A stretch of DNA of 49,620 nucleotides, from NCBI RefSeq assembly GCF_002835465.1, contig NZ_PIZM01000010.1:1-49620 (forward strand), in the 5' to 3' direction. The number at the start of each line of letters is the position of its first letter. The first letter of the stretch is position 1. The notes under the pieces are model-generated. The model was not told the origin of the DNA. It saw only the letters and a list, made by a program, of their open reading frames with translations, and searched no databases. Below are positions 27,079 to 36,550 of the stretch, one piece after another. Both the position numbers and the translations under genes were made by a program. Origin of the DNA: Psychromonas sp. psych-6C06. GTDB lineage: Bacteria; Pseudomonadota; Gammaproteobacteria; Enterobacterales; Psychromonadaceae.

Positions 27079-28368
27079 TTAAATGAGGTAACTATTTGGG
27101 ATAATAAATGAGAATTGACTGCCTTCACCAAGGTTACTTTCGATATTTAGCTCAGTGTCGTAATGACTTAATGCATGTTTCACAATCGATAAACCAAGGC
27201 CAGAGCCTCCGGTATCACGAGAGCGGGATTCATCAACACGATAAAATCGCTCAGTCAGATGTAGAATATGCTCAGGGGCAATACCATCGCCATTATCCAT
27301 CACGCAAAAATACGCGCCGGTTGAACAACTGCGCCAAATTACTTTTATCGCGCCGCCTTTCGGAGTGTAGTTGACCGCGTTATATACTAAGTTCGCCATC
27401 GCACTGCGTAGCTGCATCTCATCACCCAATAGCTGTAAATTGTCTTCAACTGCAAATTTAATCTGTAGCTTTTTCTTTCTGCCAAGTGCTTGCGCTTCGT
27501 TTTCTATCTGAGATAGGAGAGCAGGTACATTAACTTTATCATCAAGGTCTATACTTGGTGCACCTTCAATTTTTGATAACGTCATTAATTGCTCAACTAA
27601 TGAACACATGCGTGTTGTTTGTTGCTCTAAGACAGCCACTGCTTTTTCTTGACGCGAGCCCTCTTCACTCTGCATGCCTAAAATCTCAATATAGCCTTGT
27701 AATACCGTTAATGGCGTACGTAACTCATGGGAAACATTGGCGACAAAATGTCTACGTTGTTCAGCAATTTGACGATAGGTTGTGACATCTCGAACAATTA
27801 AAATACGTTGATGTTTTGCGTAGGGCATCACACGAAATTCCAAGATTTTGTCGTGATTAACGGGCGAGGCTAGATCTAAAGGTTTGTCATAATCTTCGCT
27901 TTGTAGATGCTCAACAAACAGCGGATTACGAATCAGGTTGGTAATATTATCGCCACTGTCTCCCGGCCACTTAAAACCCAATTGGAATTGGGCTAGACGA
28001 TTACACCAGATTATTTCACCACTTTTATGAAACACGACAACCGCATCAGGTAATGCTTCCGAACCTTCACGAAATCGGCTAATAACAGAAGCGAGATTAT
28101 TACGCCTTTTTCGATGACGTTGCTGCATATTATGGATACCAACAAAGGCATGTTCCCAATCGGATTTACCATGTGGCAACACAGTACTTTTGCTATTCCA
28201 TAACCAATTATTAAGCAGTTTCAAATAATAATAATGCCAGACGATATGGAGAAAGAATGAGATCAATAACAGTTCGCTTAAACAGTTAAATAGCACACCA
28301 ATAAGGGTGATTGGGAGATAGATGAGTATCAATCCCCGCATTAACGCTTTCCATGAGTAAATCTTCAA
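27079..28368 (-). CDS. phoR: Phosphate-regulon sensor histidine kinase PhoR
   Basis: The protein has 429 residues, close to E. coli PhoR (431). Hydrophobic segments at about 10-45 anchor it. A PAS domain follows (DAVVVFHKSGEIIWCN), then the phosphorylation box VANVSHELRTPLTVLQGY and the ATP-binding boxes N (NLVYNAVNYTPKGG), G1 (VMDNGDGIAPEH) and G2 (GGSGLGLSIVKHAL). The start is TTG 28368. It is accepted because it keeps the SWKALMRG region found near the start of E. coli PhoR, and the next ATG would cut into the first membrane segment. It lies 36 bases after phoB. It senses phosphate status with the Pst/PhoU system, which is not in this window. Confidence 0.95.
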   Translation of the reverse strand: MKIYSWKALMRGLILIYLPITLIGVLFNCLSELLLISFFLHIVWHYYYLKLLNNWLWNSKSTVLPHGKSDWEHAFVGIHNMQQRHRKRRNNLASVISRFREGSEALPDAVVVFHKSGEIIWCNRLAQFQLGFKWPGDSGDNITNLIRNPLFVEHLQSEDYDKPLDLASPVNHDKILEFRVMPYAKHQRILIVRDVTTYRQIAEQRRHFVANVSHELRTPLTVLQGYIEILGMQSEEGSRQEKAVAVLEQQTTRMCSLVEQLMTLSKIEGAPSIDLDDKVNVPALLSQIENEAQALGRKKKLQIKFAVEDNLQLLGDEMQLRSAMANLVYNAVNYTPKGGAIKVIWRSCSTGAYFCVMDNGDGIAPEHILHLTERFYRVDESRSRDTGGSGLGLSIVKHALSHYDTELNIESNLGEGSQFSFIIPNSYLI

Positions 28369-28404
28369 AGTAGCAAATTCTCTATCAGCTATTAGATAAA
28401 ACAG

Positions 28405-29088
28405 TTACAGTTTGGTTGAAAAACGGTAACCCGAACCACGTACAGTCTGTACTAAATGGTCGTGATCTTTTAATGCTTTTCGTAAACGTCTAATATGAAC
28501 ATCAACGGTTCTATCTTCAACATAAACATTCGTTCCCCAAACATTATTAAGTAACTGCTCACGACTATAAACACGCTCTGGGTGAGTCATGAAAAAGTGT
28601 AATAATTTAAATTCAGTCGGGCCCATTTCAAGTGGATGCTCTTCGAGGGTCGCTCGATGTGAGACAGGATCTAACTTTAATTTACCCACTTCTAGGGTAT
28701 CATCTAATGATGTGGGGTTAACACGACGTAATACTGATTTTAATCGCGCCATTAATTCTTTAGGTGAAAAAGGTTTGGTAACGTAATCATCAGCGCCATT
28801 TTCAAGCCCACGCACTTTATCTTCTTCTTCACCCCGTGCAGTCAACATGACTACAGGTATTTGTCGTAACATCTCATCAACTTTAAGATGTTTTAGTAGT
28901 TGAATACCGCTGCCTCCTGGGAACATCCAGTCAAGCAAAATTAAATCAGGGTAAGGCTCTCCAAGTTGCTCTAAGGCAGCTTGATAAGTGTCTGCTTCTG
29001 CACATTCATAACCATGTTGCTCTAGAACAAAACATAACATATCACGGATTGCGACTTCATCTTCAACAACTAATATACGACTTGCCAT
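28405..29088 (-). CDS. phoB: Phosphate-regulon response regulator PhoB
   Basis: The protein has 227 residues. The receiver domain has its phospho-acceptor Asp in [11 protein letters not shown], an MLTARGEE segment and the Lys in DYVTKPF. The winged-helix DNA-binding domain follows, with the recognition part [16 protein letters not shown] and the wing VRGSGYRF. It activates the phosphate-starvation regulon when phosphorylated by PhoR. A Pho box about 50 bases upstream points to autoregulation. Confidence 0.97.
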   Translation of the reverse strand: MASRILVVEDEVAIRDMLCFVLEQHGYECAEADTYQAALEQLGEPYPDLILLDWMFPGGSGIQLLKHLKVDEMLRQIPVVMLTARGEEEDKVRGLENGADDYVTKPFSPKELMARLKSVLRRVNPTSLDDTLEVGKLKLDPVSHRATLEEHPLEMGPTEFKLLHFFMTHPERVYSREQLLNNVWGTNVYVEDRTVDVHIRRLRKALKDHDHLVQTVRGSGYRFSTKL

Positions 29089-29140
29089 TTAACCTTACCT
29101 GTTTATCTCAATTTTAAGTGACACTATTATTACGGCGAAG

Positions 29141-29159
29141 TATGACACTTATATGACAA
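29141..29159 (-). promoter_or_regulatory. Pho box upstream of phoB
   Basis: On the reverse strand the sequence reads TTGTCATATAAGTGTCATA. This holds two TGTCATA half-sites 11 bases apart, the classic PhoB dimer site. It ends about 53 bases before the phoB start. A second partial site, CTGTCATAAAAGTAGC at 29171-29186 on the forward strand, points toward rdgC. Confidence 0.85.
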
Positions 29160-29275
29160 TTAATCACAAACTGTCATAAAAGTAGCGATAAAATATCATT
29201 TCTTAAAAAATGTTAAACTCTTTTTTAAATTTCATTTACACTCACAAGCTGTTTATTTTTATAAAGGTGTTTCCC

Positions 29276-30184
29276 ATGTTTTTCAAAAACCTACAAGTTT
29301 ATCGATTTACCCGCCCGCTCGAACAAGACGAAAAAGCCTTAGAACGAAACTTAGAAGAGTTTAAATTTAAGCCCTGTGGAAGCCAAGATGTGTCCAAATT
29401 AGGTTGGGTATTTCCAATGGGGAAAATTGGTGCAATGTACACCCATACTGCAAATAAACAGATCCTCATTTGCCTTAAGAAAGAAGAAAAAATGTTACCT
29501 GCTGGTGTTATCAAAGATCAGCTTAATGAACGTGTCGAATCAATTGAAGCAGAACAAGGTCGCGCATTAAAGAAAAAAGAAAAAGATGCATTAAAAGAAG
29601 ATATCGTGATGCAACTGTTGCCACGTGCATTTAGCCGTAGTTCAAACACCTTTGCATGGATTGATCCTGAAGCAGATATGTTATATGTCGATGCATCTAG
29701 TGCACGTAAAGCAGAAGAGTTAATTTCACTCTTACGCAAGACCTTAGGCAGTCTGCCAGTTGTACCAGTACAGTTAAAAAATCAAGCTGATGTAGTCATG
29801 ACTGATTGGTTAGTTGAAGGTAATATTCCAGCTAACTTTAAACTCGAAGACGAAGCAGAGTTATGCTCTGCGCTAGAAGGTGGTGGCATTATTCGTTGTA
29901 AACAACAGGACTTACTTTCAGATGAAATTAAGAATCATCTTGCTTCCGATAAATTTGTAACTAAATTAGCGCTCAACTGGGCAGATAGTATCTCCTTTAT
30001 TATAGGTGAAGAGTTCGCGCTAAAACGCCTTAAATTTTCAGATGTATTACAGGAGCAAAACGAAGATATCGAAAAAGATGATTTTGCTGCACGGTTCGAT
30101 GCTGATTTTGCATTAATGACAGGTGAAATAACACAGCTGATACCTGCAGTTATCGAGGCCTTTGGCGGTGAGCAAAGCCTTTAA
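29276..30184 (+). CDS. rdgC: Recombination-associated protein RdgC
   Basis: The protein has 302 residues, matching the usual 303. The ATG at 29276 has AAGGTG 7 bases upstream and gives MFFKNLQVYRFTRPL, aligned with the family start; the longer upstream frame would add an odd hydrophobic leader. Other family segments are FVTKLALNWADSISFI and LKRLKFSDVLQEQ. RdgC is a ring-shaped DNA-binding protein that limits RecA activity. It is divergent from phoB. Confidence 0.95.
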   Translation: MFFKNLQVYRFTRPLEQDEKALERNLEEFKFKPCGSQDVSKLGWVFPMGKIGAMYTHTANKQILICLKKEEKMLPAGVIKDQLNERVESIEAEQGRALKKKEKDALKEDIVMQLLPRAFSRSSNTFAWIDPEADMLYVDASSARKAEELISLLRKTLGSLPVVPVQLKNQADVVMTDWLVEGNIPANFKLEDEAELCSALEGGGIIRCKQQDLLSDEIKNHLASDKFVTKLALNWADSISFIIGEEFALKRLKFSDVLQEQNEDIEKDDFAARFDADFALMTGEITQLIPAVIEAFGGEQSL

Positions 30185-30196
30185 TAGTAAAAGTGT

Positions 30197-30233
30197 CCAA
30201 CCTCTTTGTTACGATTTAGAAAAAAGAGGTTGG
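30197..30233. terminator. Hairpin after rdgC
   Basis: CCAACCTCTTT and AAAGAGGTTGG form an 11-bp perfect stem with a roughly 15-base loop, starting 13 bases after the rdgC stop. There is no T run after it, so it may be a weak terminator or an mRNA-protecting hairpin. Confidence 0.5.
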
Positions 30234-30331
30234 TAAATTAATGCAATAATTAAATCCCTTAAACACTTATATTCTACATGGGTTAACTGTTATTATCCTG
30301 CTTCCCCATGACAGATGAGAGTTGAAATAAT

Positions 30332-31522
30332 ATGAGTGTTTCTATTTTTGGTAATGCGACTTCCCCAAGTGCAACAAAGGCGCTATTACTTGGTTCCGGT
30401 GAATTAGGTAAAGAGGTTGCTATTGAGCTGCAACGTTTTGGTATTGAAGTGATTGCAGCAGACAGTTATGCCAACGCCCCTGCAATGCAAATTGCCCATT
30501 CTTCACATGTTGTTTCGATGTTAGACGGTGAAAAGCTAGAAAAAATTATCCGCGCAGAAAAACCCGACTTTATCATTCCAGAAGTAGAAGCGATTGCCAC
30601 CGATACACTAGTTAAGTTAGAGAGTGAAGGTTTTAATGTGATCCCTTCAGCGCGTGCAACTAAACTCACTATGGACAGAGAAGGTATTCGTCGCCTTGTC
30701 GCTGAAACACTGAACGTTAAAACCTCACCCTATTTTTTCACAGATAGCAAAGCGCAATACTTACAAGCAGTGAAAGAAGTGGGTATTCCATGTGTGATAA
30801 AGCCCGTAATGAGCAGCTCAGGTAAAGGACAATCAGTCATTAAGTCAGAGCAGGAATTAGATAAAGCTTGGGAATACTCTCAACAGGGTGGACGAACCGG
30901 TGCTGGTCGTGTGATTGTAGAAGGGTTTATTCCTTTTGATTATGAAATAACACTGCTCACTATTAGCGCGGTTGATGGCGTCCATTTTTGTGCACCTATT
31001 GGTCATCGCCAAGAAGATGGTGATTATCGCGAATCTTGGCAGCCACAGGTGATGTCAGAAACAGCACTTGCTCAGGCGCAACAGATAGCTGAAAAAGTGG
31101 TCACTGAATTGGGTGGCTACGGCTTATTTGGGATGGAATTTTTTGTCAAAGGTGACGAAGTATATTTCAATGAGGTCTCCCCTCGCCCACACGATACAGG
31201 CTTAGTTACTTTACTTTCGCAGGATGCGTCAGAGTTTGCATTACATGTGCGTGCAATATTAGGATTTCCAATTGGACAGATAACCCAATACGGCCCTACG
31301 GCATCTAGTGTTATTTTAGGTAATGGCACATCGAAAGATATTCAATATAGCAATATCGGTAACGCATTAGCGCAAGTAGCAGGTTCACAAATGCGTCTAT
31401 TTGCTAAGCCTGATATTAACGGAACACGTCGTTTAGGTGTCGCGATTGCCCGAGGAGCTGATGCACAATCAGCGGTGGAAAATGCCAAACTGATTTCAAG
31501 CAAGGTTGAAATTAGTTACTAA
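30332..31522 (+). CDS. purT: Formate-dependent phosphoribosylglycinamide formyltransferase
   Basis: The protein has 396 residues, near the E. coli length of 392. It is an ATP-grasp enzyme: a nucleotide-binding start ([18 protein letters not shown]), the ATP lid [15 protein letters not shown], the metal-binding [19 protein letters not shown], and the family end [12 protein letters not shown]. It formylates glycinamide ribonucleotide with formate and ATP in purine biosynthesis, as an alternative to folate-dependent PurN. No clear PurR box was seen. An intrinsic terminator follows. Confidence 0.96.
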   Translation: MSVSIFGNATSPSATKALLLGSGELGKEVAIELQRFGIEVIAADSYANAPAMQIAHSSHVVSMLDGEKLEKIIRAEKPDFIIPEVEAIATDTLVKLESEGFNVIPSARATKLTMDREGIRRLVAETLNVKTSPYFFTDSKAQYLQAVKEVGIPCVIKPVMSSSGKGQSVIKSEQELDKAWEYSQQGGRTGAGRVIVEGFIPFDYEITLLTISAVDGVHFCAPIGHRQEDGDYRESWQPQVMSETALAQAQQIAEKVVTELGGYGLFGMEFFVKGDEVYFNEVSPRPHDTGLVTLLSQDASEFALHVRAILGFPIGQITQYGPTASSVILGNGTSKDIQYSNIGNALAQVAGSQMRLFAKPDINGTRRLGVAIARGADAQSAVENAKLISSKVEISY

Positions 31523-31542
31523 TCAACAAAACTCTATTTACT

Positions 31543-31568
31543 AAAGGTAACCTCGGTTACCTTTTTTT
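31543..31568 (+). terminator. Intrinsic terminator of purT
   Basis: AAAGGTAACC and GGTTACCTTT form a 10-bp stem with a two-base loop, followed by a T-rich tail. It lies 21 bases after the purT stop. Confidence 0.92.
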
Positions 31569-31657
31569 ATGCCTGAAAAATAACAATTGAATACAAAAAC
31601 AGCACTAATTTGATAAAAACTGCAAATAAAGCTTGAAATATATACAAAACGATATTA

Positions 31658-31673
31658 CTGTTGTTTTATACAG
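31658..31673 (+). promoter_or_regulatory. LexA box of sulA
   Basis: CTGTTGTTTTATACAG matches CTGT-N8-ACAG exactly, with an AT-rich centre as in strong SOS boxes. It stands 35 bases before the sulA start and should overlap the promoter. It supports damage-inducible control of sulA. Confidence 0.9.
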
Positions 31674-31708
31674 TGTTTTTACATACAGTAAAGTTAAGGT
31701 GGTTATTT

Positions 31709-32125
31709 ATGTTATCTCGTTTTCAGCAACAAGCAAGCAACGCACTATTTACTATCAATGGTTCAGTGCAACAGCAAGTTCATCACAATGACAGATTAAC
31801 GTTAAGTTACGACTTAAATAACTACCAAGCACTACTAAGTCATCTTCAAGAAAGCGATGATCCACGTTGGATCTTGTTTATTGCGCCACCTGGAAAGCCT
31901 AACTTTCAATTTCTACAGCAGGCAGGCATCAACAAAAGCCGCATCATCACCCTCAGTTCAAAACAGATCAAAACACCAGAGAAATTATTTAAGGAGGCAT
32001 TAGCGAGTAACAACTATGCGGCGGTTATTCGTTGGGTGAATAGTGGTGAACAGCCATCGGTTGATGAGGTAAATCAATTAACAGAAAGATCTAAAACGCA
32101 CTGTTTTGTTTATTGTGCACAATAA
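31709..32125 (+). CDS. sulA: SOS-induced cell division inhibitor SulA
   Basis: The protein has 138 residues with ATG 31709 (AAGGTGG 7 bases upstream); the longer frame from 31661 would run through the LexA box. The segment RWILFIAPPGKPNFQFLQQAGI and the later NNYAAVIRWVNSGEQPS align with SulA-type RecA-like folds. SulA binds FtsZ and blocks division during DNA damage. The exact LexA box upstream supports this name better than sequence alone. Whether it is unstable and removed by Lon cannot be seen. Confidence 0.85.
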   Translation: MLSRFQQQASNALFTINGSVQQQVHHNDRLTLSYDLNNYQALLSHLQESDDPRWILFIAPPGKPNFQFLQQAGINKSRIITLSSKQIKTPEKLFKEALASNNYAAVIRWVNSGEQPSVDEVNQLTERSKTHCFVYCAQ

Positions 32126-32167
32126 AAGGTATAATGAAGCTCTTTAATTTAATTATGGAAATCAACC

Positions 32168-32371
32168 ATGTACCCATATTGCGACAAAACAAAAAACATC
32201 ATTAATTTAATCGGCAGTGGCGATGCGGCTTATGTACCAAAAGCAATCACCTGTGCTTTAAAAACCTTAGATGCGATTGCTGCCAATGAAGAACTTGATA
32301 ATAAAATCCGTGAAGATGCCGCTTTTGCAGCAGCTAACTTAGCATTAAGTGATTACAACGATAACGACTAA
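32168..32371 (+). CDS. yaeP: UPF0253 family protein YaeP
   Basis: The protein has 67 residues, as in E. coli YaeP (66). Matching segments are MYPYCDKTKNIINLIGSGDAAYVP, split here by an IIN region, and REDAAFAAANLALSDY. Function is unknown and the protein is cytosolic. It starts 42 bases after sulA and could be partly read from the SOS promoter, which would be unusual for yaeP. Confidence 0.88.
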   Translation: MYPYCDKTKNIINLIGSGDAAYVPKAITCALKTLDAIAANEELDNKIREDAAFAAANLALSDYNDND

Positions 32372-32403
32372 TGCGTTAATAATAAAATACAAATAGACAA
32401 AAT

Positions 32404-32436
32404 AGATAAGCAGTAAACCTCATTCACTGCTTATCT
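32404..32436. terminator. Bidirectional hairpin between yaeP and the copper chaperone gene
   Basis: AGATAAGCAGT and ACTGCTTATCT form an 11-bp perfect stem with an 11-base loop, between two convergent genes. T-rich flanks lie on both sides, though the T runs are not clean. Confidence 0.75.
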
Positions 32437-32452
32437 GATCTTTCATCTGATA

Positions 32453-32926
32453 TCAATCATGATGATGTCGATGTGCTTTATCCTCTACAGCCACCTCGAT
32501 TTCAACTTCACCGGCATGTTTGAAATTTAAAACCAGTGGAAAACGGGCACCCGACTTAAATCGCTTAGCTGGCCCAAATAGCATCAAGTGTAAACCGCCA
32601 GGCTGTAACAGCGTCAGTCGTTTCGCTTTAATACTCAATGATTCGAGCACTGGCATGGTTACTTTTCCATTGACCATTTGATGTGTATAAATACCAACCT
32701 TATCAGCCAGCGGACTGCTTGCAGAGAGTAAGACATCTGCATTTTTTCCACGGTTTTTAATTTGCATATACACAGCTAATACTTTGCTATTTGGCGCTGT
32801 TTCAGGGCTCCAAGGATGGTCAATATTAATTGAACCCAAGCTATAATCGTGCGCATAGCTTTGAGAAGTCAATATCGCACCCATCAACAGTAACATCCAT
32901 TTTATTAAAAGAGCACGATTTACCAT
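32453..32926 (-). CDS. PCu(A)C-type periplasmic copper chaperone
   Basis: The protein has 157 residues. ATG 32926 (AAGGA upstream) gives a signal peptide ending near SQSYA. The Cu(I) site signature H-x-M…M…H-x-M is present: IYTHQMVNGKVTMP and LQPGGLHLMLFG. The tail HRHHHD adds further metal ligands. Family members deliver copper to the Cu-A or Cu-B centre of cytochrome oxidases or hold copper in the periplasm. The start overlaps the stop of the barrel gene by 7 bases (ATGGTAA). It is the last gene of the MbnP/MbnH operon, so it may receive copper from that system. Confidence 0.9.
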   Translation of the reverse strand: MVNRALLIKWMLLLMGAILTSQSYAHDYSLGSINIDHPWSPETAPNSKVLAVYMQIKNRGKNADVLLSASSPLADKVGIYTHQMVNGKVTMPVLESLSIKAKRLTLLQPGGLHLMLFGPAKRFKSGARFPLVLNFKHAGEVEIEVAVEDKAHRHHHD

Positions 32927-34044
32927 GATAATTTTCCTTGATACACCATCCAAAAGGCGGTTTCACTTTCTTCACTGAGTTGCTCAAAATTAGCTTGTAA
33001 GCGAAGCATCTGATACTTAGCAAACGACCAATTAACCACAGCACTTAATCGACTTGGGTTATGCCCGCGACTATTAAGCACTTGTGCAAAGTCATTACTG
33101 TTAATGCTGAGTTTGTTGTGGGAATTTAGCCAATCGTAGCGAATTGCCGTTTCTACAACGTTCCACTGCCAATACCACTCACTACTAATACCATAGTAGC
33201 GAGCAGATATATCAGCTTGTAACTGTAGCGAATCAACTACCCCTCCTTCAACATCCGCGATCATCGACTCAACTTGCCAACCTCCTTGTAAATATTGCCA
33301 CTCTGCCCCAAGTGTTAATAAAGTGGTTTCACCGCTGAGGCTAAGATTAACCTGATCGGCATTATGGTGATCACTATTACTATTATCACGCTCAGTAGCA
33401 TTAAATTGACTTAGTGAATTATTGAGTAAAAAACTACTTTCAGTACCTAGCCACAACCATTGCCAACCTAATCCATAGGCATTTGGCTTAGCGCTATCTG
33501 GATTCACGGAACTTGGAAAGTTAGCCCCTCTGCCAATCCAAGTAAACAGTTCCAAATCACCCATATTGTAATTAACGGATACAGCATCATCGGTATATTG
33601 CCCACCTAAAAACACGGTTTGTGACAAAGTTGCATCAATAAATCGCCATTCATGATCATGAATAGCATTGTACAAACCGATATTAGCAAGTTGCCGGCCG
33701 AACCGAATTTGCCATTGCTGACCCAACCAAGGCTGTAACCAGAGTTCTTCAATTTCAGGAGATTCAAGGCCATGAGACCCGATAATAATATTTCCTGAAA
33801 GTACCTCCTCAATATTTCCCCATAGTGCCAGTTCACCATGAAAAAGTTGCACCCCTGAATCATGGGGCTGACTTTCTCCTCCGGTAATAAAACCAGGAAT
33901 CTGCCAGCTTTGCTGCTCAGTACTTTGTTGAAAATATCCAAATTGAGCAAAAATACTTGCCTGCCAATCAGTGCTTTCTTGTGGCTGTTGCGCATGAGCA
34001 AAAAATGGCCACACCAATAACATCATTAAACTATTTTTAATCAT
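32920..34044 (-). CDS. Outer-membrane beta-barrel protein of the Mbn-like copper operon
   Basis: The protein has 374 residues. A signal peptide (MIKNSLMMLLVWPFFAHA) precedes a sequence of alternating hydrophobic residues rich in Trp, Tyr and Asn, as in porin-like barrels. The segments WQIRFGRQLANIGLYNAIHDH and LELFTWIGRG are like those of phosphate- or short-chain-selective porins. It ends in an aromatic residue (YQGKLSW), expected for BamA-dependent barrels. The start overlaps the end of the di-heme enzyme gene by 8 bases (ATGATTAA). It may let copper or a copper complex cross the outer membrane, but the substrate is not shown by the sequence. Confidence 0.75.
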   Translation of the reverse strand: MIKNSLMMLLVWPFFAHAQQPQESTDWQASIFAQFGYFQQSTEQQSWQIPGFITGGESQPHDSGVQLFHGELALWGNIEEVLSGNIIIGSHGLESPEIEELWLQPWLGQQWQIRFGRQLANIGLYNAIHDHEWRFIDATLSQTVFLGGQYTDDAVSVNYNMGDLELFTWIGRGANFPSSVNPDSAKPNAYGLGWQWLWLGTESSFLLNNSLSQFNATERDNSNSDHHNADQVNLSLSGETTLLTLGAEWQYLQGGWQVESMIADVEGGVVDSLQLQADISARYYGISSEWYWQWNVVETAIRYDWLNSHNKLSINSNDFAQVLNSRGHNPSRLSAVVNWSFAKYQMLRLQANFEQLSEESETAFWMVYQGKLSW

Positions 34045-35203
34045 TATTTACTTCATTTAAAAATGGGTTATTAAATCGAGGATTAGCGACAAAAGCATGG
34101 TCAGTTAACGCGGTTAAGAATGCGATTAAATCGGCCTTTTCTTGCTCTGATAACGAAAAACCATTCACAAATTCACTTTTATTCGGGTTATTTCGCCCAT
34201 CTCCAATAAACTCACCCTCTATAATATTTCGTCCTCCCTGCGCATAAAATGCCAGCACTTCATCAAGTGTAGCGATACTGCCATCATGCATATAGGGGGC
34301 TGTTAAGGTAATATTCCTGAGTGTAGGGGGTCTAAACTTGCCTTTATCTCCAGGTTGTTGGGTCACTTCAAATAATCCGTTATCGATAGCTGGGTAGCTA
34401 CCCTCCTCATCTAAGTTATATAAACCAGTATTAAAAAATGGTCTACTGACAAAAACCGTATCTTCATGCAAAGTAGAGTCAGTAAAATTAAAACCACTAT
34501 GACAATGAAAGCACTCCATTTTCTCACTGTTGAATAACGCCTGACCACGCATTGCCGATGAACTCATTTCACCACGATCAAAATCAGAATCATTAGAAAT
34601 AAGTGCACGATTAAATACCGCTAACGATTTAATGATATTAGGCAGTGAGATTGGCGCATCCTGATTAGGAAACGCTAAATTAAATCGCTGCACATACTCA
34701 TTATCATCTTTAAAACGCGATAAAATAGCTTCTTTATTACCATCATTGATGCCAAGTTCAACTGGAAATTCGCCAAACATGGGGATCACAAGCTGAGATT
34801 CGATATGCTTGAGGACAGGATTTGACCAGGTATAAGTCGCGTTATAACCCACGTTAGTGAGTGTGGACGCATTACGGCTTAATAGATCACCGGTAGAGCC
34901 TATCGATTGCACCTTTCCGTCAGTAAATGCTAAGGATTGAAAGTGACAGGATTCACAGGATTGTGTTTGATTACCTGAAAGACGTTTGTCATAAAAAAGA
35001 TGCCTCCCTAACTGAAATTTTGCTTCTGTTGCTTTATTATCTTCTGGCTCATGTGGCTCAGGAAAAGCACCATTCAAATAATCAAAACCTTGATCATTTG
35101 TGCTACTCACTGGTGCAACCTCATAATGAGATTCACTGTCACAACCCGCGAGGTAAAACCCCGCGGATAGTATCAGCAAACAGATTTTATACTGCGCTGA
35201 CAT
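34037..35203 (-). CDS. MbnH-like di-heme enzyme (MauG / cytochrome c peroxidase family), lipoprotein
   Basis: The protein has 388 residues. ATG 35203 (GGAG 8 bases upstream) gives a lipoprotein signal with lipobox LAGC, so it is membrane-tethered in the periplasm. The two heme c sites are CESCH (83-87) and CFHCH (231-235). The MauG-type segments RPPTLRNITLTAPYMHDGS and LDEVLAFYAQGG follow. The family partner MbnH modifies a tryptophan of MbnP to kynurenine for copper binding. Here an MbnP-like gene ends 5 bases upstream, which supports that role over plain peroxidase. Activity is inferred. The longer frame from 35245 lacks a signal at its start. Confidence 0.9.
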   Translation of the reverse strand: MSAQYKICLLILSAGFYLAGCDSESHYEVAPVSSTNDQGFDYLNGAFPEPHEPEDNKATEAKFQLGRHLFYDKRLSGNQTQSCESCHFQSLAFTDGKVQSIGSTGDLLSRNASTLTNVGYNATYTWSNPVLKHIESQLVIPMFGEFPVELGINDGNKEAILSRFKDDNEYVQRFNLAFPNQDAPISLPNIIKSLAVFNRALISNDSDFDRGEMSSSAMRGQALFNSEKMECFHCHSGFNFTDSTLHEDTVFVSRPFFNTGLYNLDEEGSYPAIDNGLFEVTQQPGDKGKFRPPTLRNITLTAPYMHDGSIATLDEVLAFYAQGGRNIIEGEFIGDGRNNPNKSEFVNGFSLSEQEKADLIAFLTALTDHAFVANPRFNNPFLNEVNND

Positions 35204-35208
35204 AGTGA

Positions 35209-36129
35209 CTACTCCACTGAAACCCATGACTGAAGCGCACTGCAATTACCATCAGTACATTCACCAGAGGACAACGTGAGCCCTAAATTGTTAAAAATAG
35301 CTTCACAATCACTGTCGTTACTACCAGACATACAACCTAATGGAGTGTTATCTGCGTTAACAGCTAAGTCACTATTTTCAACTAATTTTAAGTAATCTAA
35401 AACAATAGTATTATTAGCAGCATCAAAGTTATCTAATTGATAAGTTGGGCGATTACCGCGTGAATTAGCACAATCAACTGTTTCTGTTGCGGCATCTACC
35501 AATTCACAGCCCGTTGTACCAAGGTGCAGGTTCCAACCTTTAACATCCATACGCAGGTGTTTATGACCTTTTTGCCAGCTCCAGTTCATCCCCGTTACGT
35601 CAAGTGGAGAAACTGCATCATCTCCATCTATACCTAGATGATTTAATCCTACAGGTACACCGATTGTAAACTCCACACCGGTATAATCGCCTGCAGGTAC
35701 GGTACCAGAGACAACGTTATTTAGATCTGGATTACCATTTGAACAGCTGCCGGTTCCATTTTCAAAATCAAGTAAAGCGACTTCTTTATATTGCCATTTT
35801 TGATCATTATTCAACGTGACTGGTACAGAGTCCCCTGCACTATTAATAAGTGAAAATGATGAAACGTAAAGGCGCACATCTGTAAACTCAGGATTTACGT
35901 TACTGCTACCCGCAACAATACTTTCCATCTTTTCACAGGCAATATCTTCACTACCTACACGCGCAGCAAAATTAATTTTAATCTCTTGATCTAGCGTTTC
36001 CAGACTCTCTGCCAAAGCCTCTGTTAACTCAGGTTCAATAATACGATCAATTTCTGAGCTAGTTACACTGCTTCCACAACCAGCTACAAGACTCACTAAC
36101 ATTACTATTGCACTATTTTTATAAAGCAT
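35209..36129 (-). CDS. MbnP-like copper-binding lipoprotein (metallo-mystery pair type)
   Basis: The protein has 306 residues. A lipoprotein signal (MLYKNSAIVMLVSLVAGC) places it in the periplasm. Cysteines at 65, 129, 208 and 220, plus more near the C-terminus, fit the four-Cys pattern of the family. The core segment VPAGDYTGVEFTIGVPVGLNH is typical, as is MNWSWQKGHKHLRMDV. That segment has Trp183 and Trp185 next to His189 and His191, which are candidate modified or copper-binding residues. It is first in the operon with the di-heme enzyme next. In related systems the Trp becomes kynurenine. I infer the same here but cannot assign which Trp. Confidence 0.88.
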   Translation of the reverse strand: MLYKNSAIVMLVSLVAGCGSSVTSSEIDRIIEPELTEALAESLETLDQEIKINFAARVGSEDIACEKMESIVAGSSNVNPEFTDVRLYVSSFSLINSAGDSVPVTLNNDQKWQYKEVALLDFENGTGSCSNGNPDLNNVVSGTVPAGDYTGVEFTIGVPVGLNHLGIDGDDAVSPLDVTGMNWSWQKGHKHLRMDVKGWNLHLGTTGCELVDAATETVDCANSRGNRPTYQLDNFDAANNTIVLDYLKLVENSDLAVNADNTPLGCMSGSNDSDCEAIFNNLGLTLSSGECTDGNCSALQSWVSVE

Positions 36130-36550
36130 TTTTTCTTCCTTTAAATTGGAAGCCTAAAAGACGGCTTCCTCCCTACTATTCATTAGTAAAGATAAATATG
36201 AATTGCCATAAAATGGCCGTTGATGGGTGTTCAAAATCCGACTAAAACAATCTAAACATTACTAAGAAAAATAAATTTATTACTAGAAATTAAGTTAAGT
36301 AAATGGGGCTTTACCATTAAAAACTTATCGCTATGTAGTAAATTATTAAGTCCTTGAACAGAAACACTCATATTTCGGATTTATTATCAATCGAAGTAAA
36401 TATTTACGCTAAGTTTTGCTAGAAAAATAGATTTATTAAAAGCGAACGTTTTGTGAATCGTTCTTTGCTTTATAAAAATTCCAGCGAATTGTTAAGTTTC
36501 TTTAACTAACAAAATAGAGCAGTTATTTATTTCGTTTATATCGATACATA
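36130..36550. other. Intergenic region upstream of the Mbn-like operon
   Basis: 421 AT-rich bases hold no gene. They should contain the operon promoter near 36170-36400 and the end of the upstream DUF2946-like transcript. I searched by eye for a copper-sensor palindrome or Fur box and found none that I would defend. AAGGAAG precedes the mbnP-like start. Confidence 0.5.

Noticed and set aside
27108-27374. Long frames opposite to phoR, polB, glgX and other genes
   Set aside because: They lie fully inside strongly supported genes on the other strand and show no family motifs or ribosome sites.
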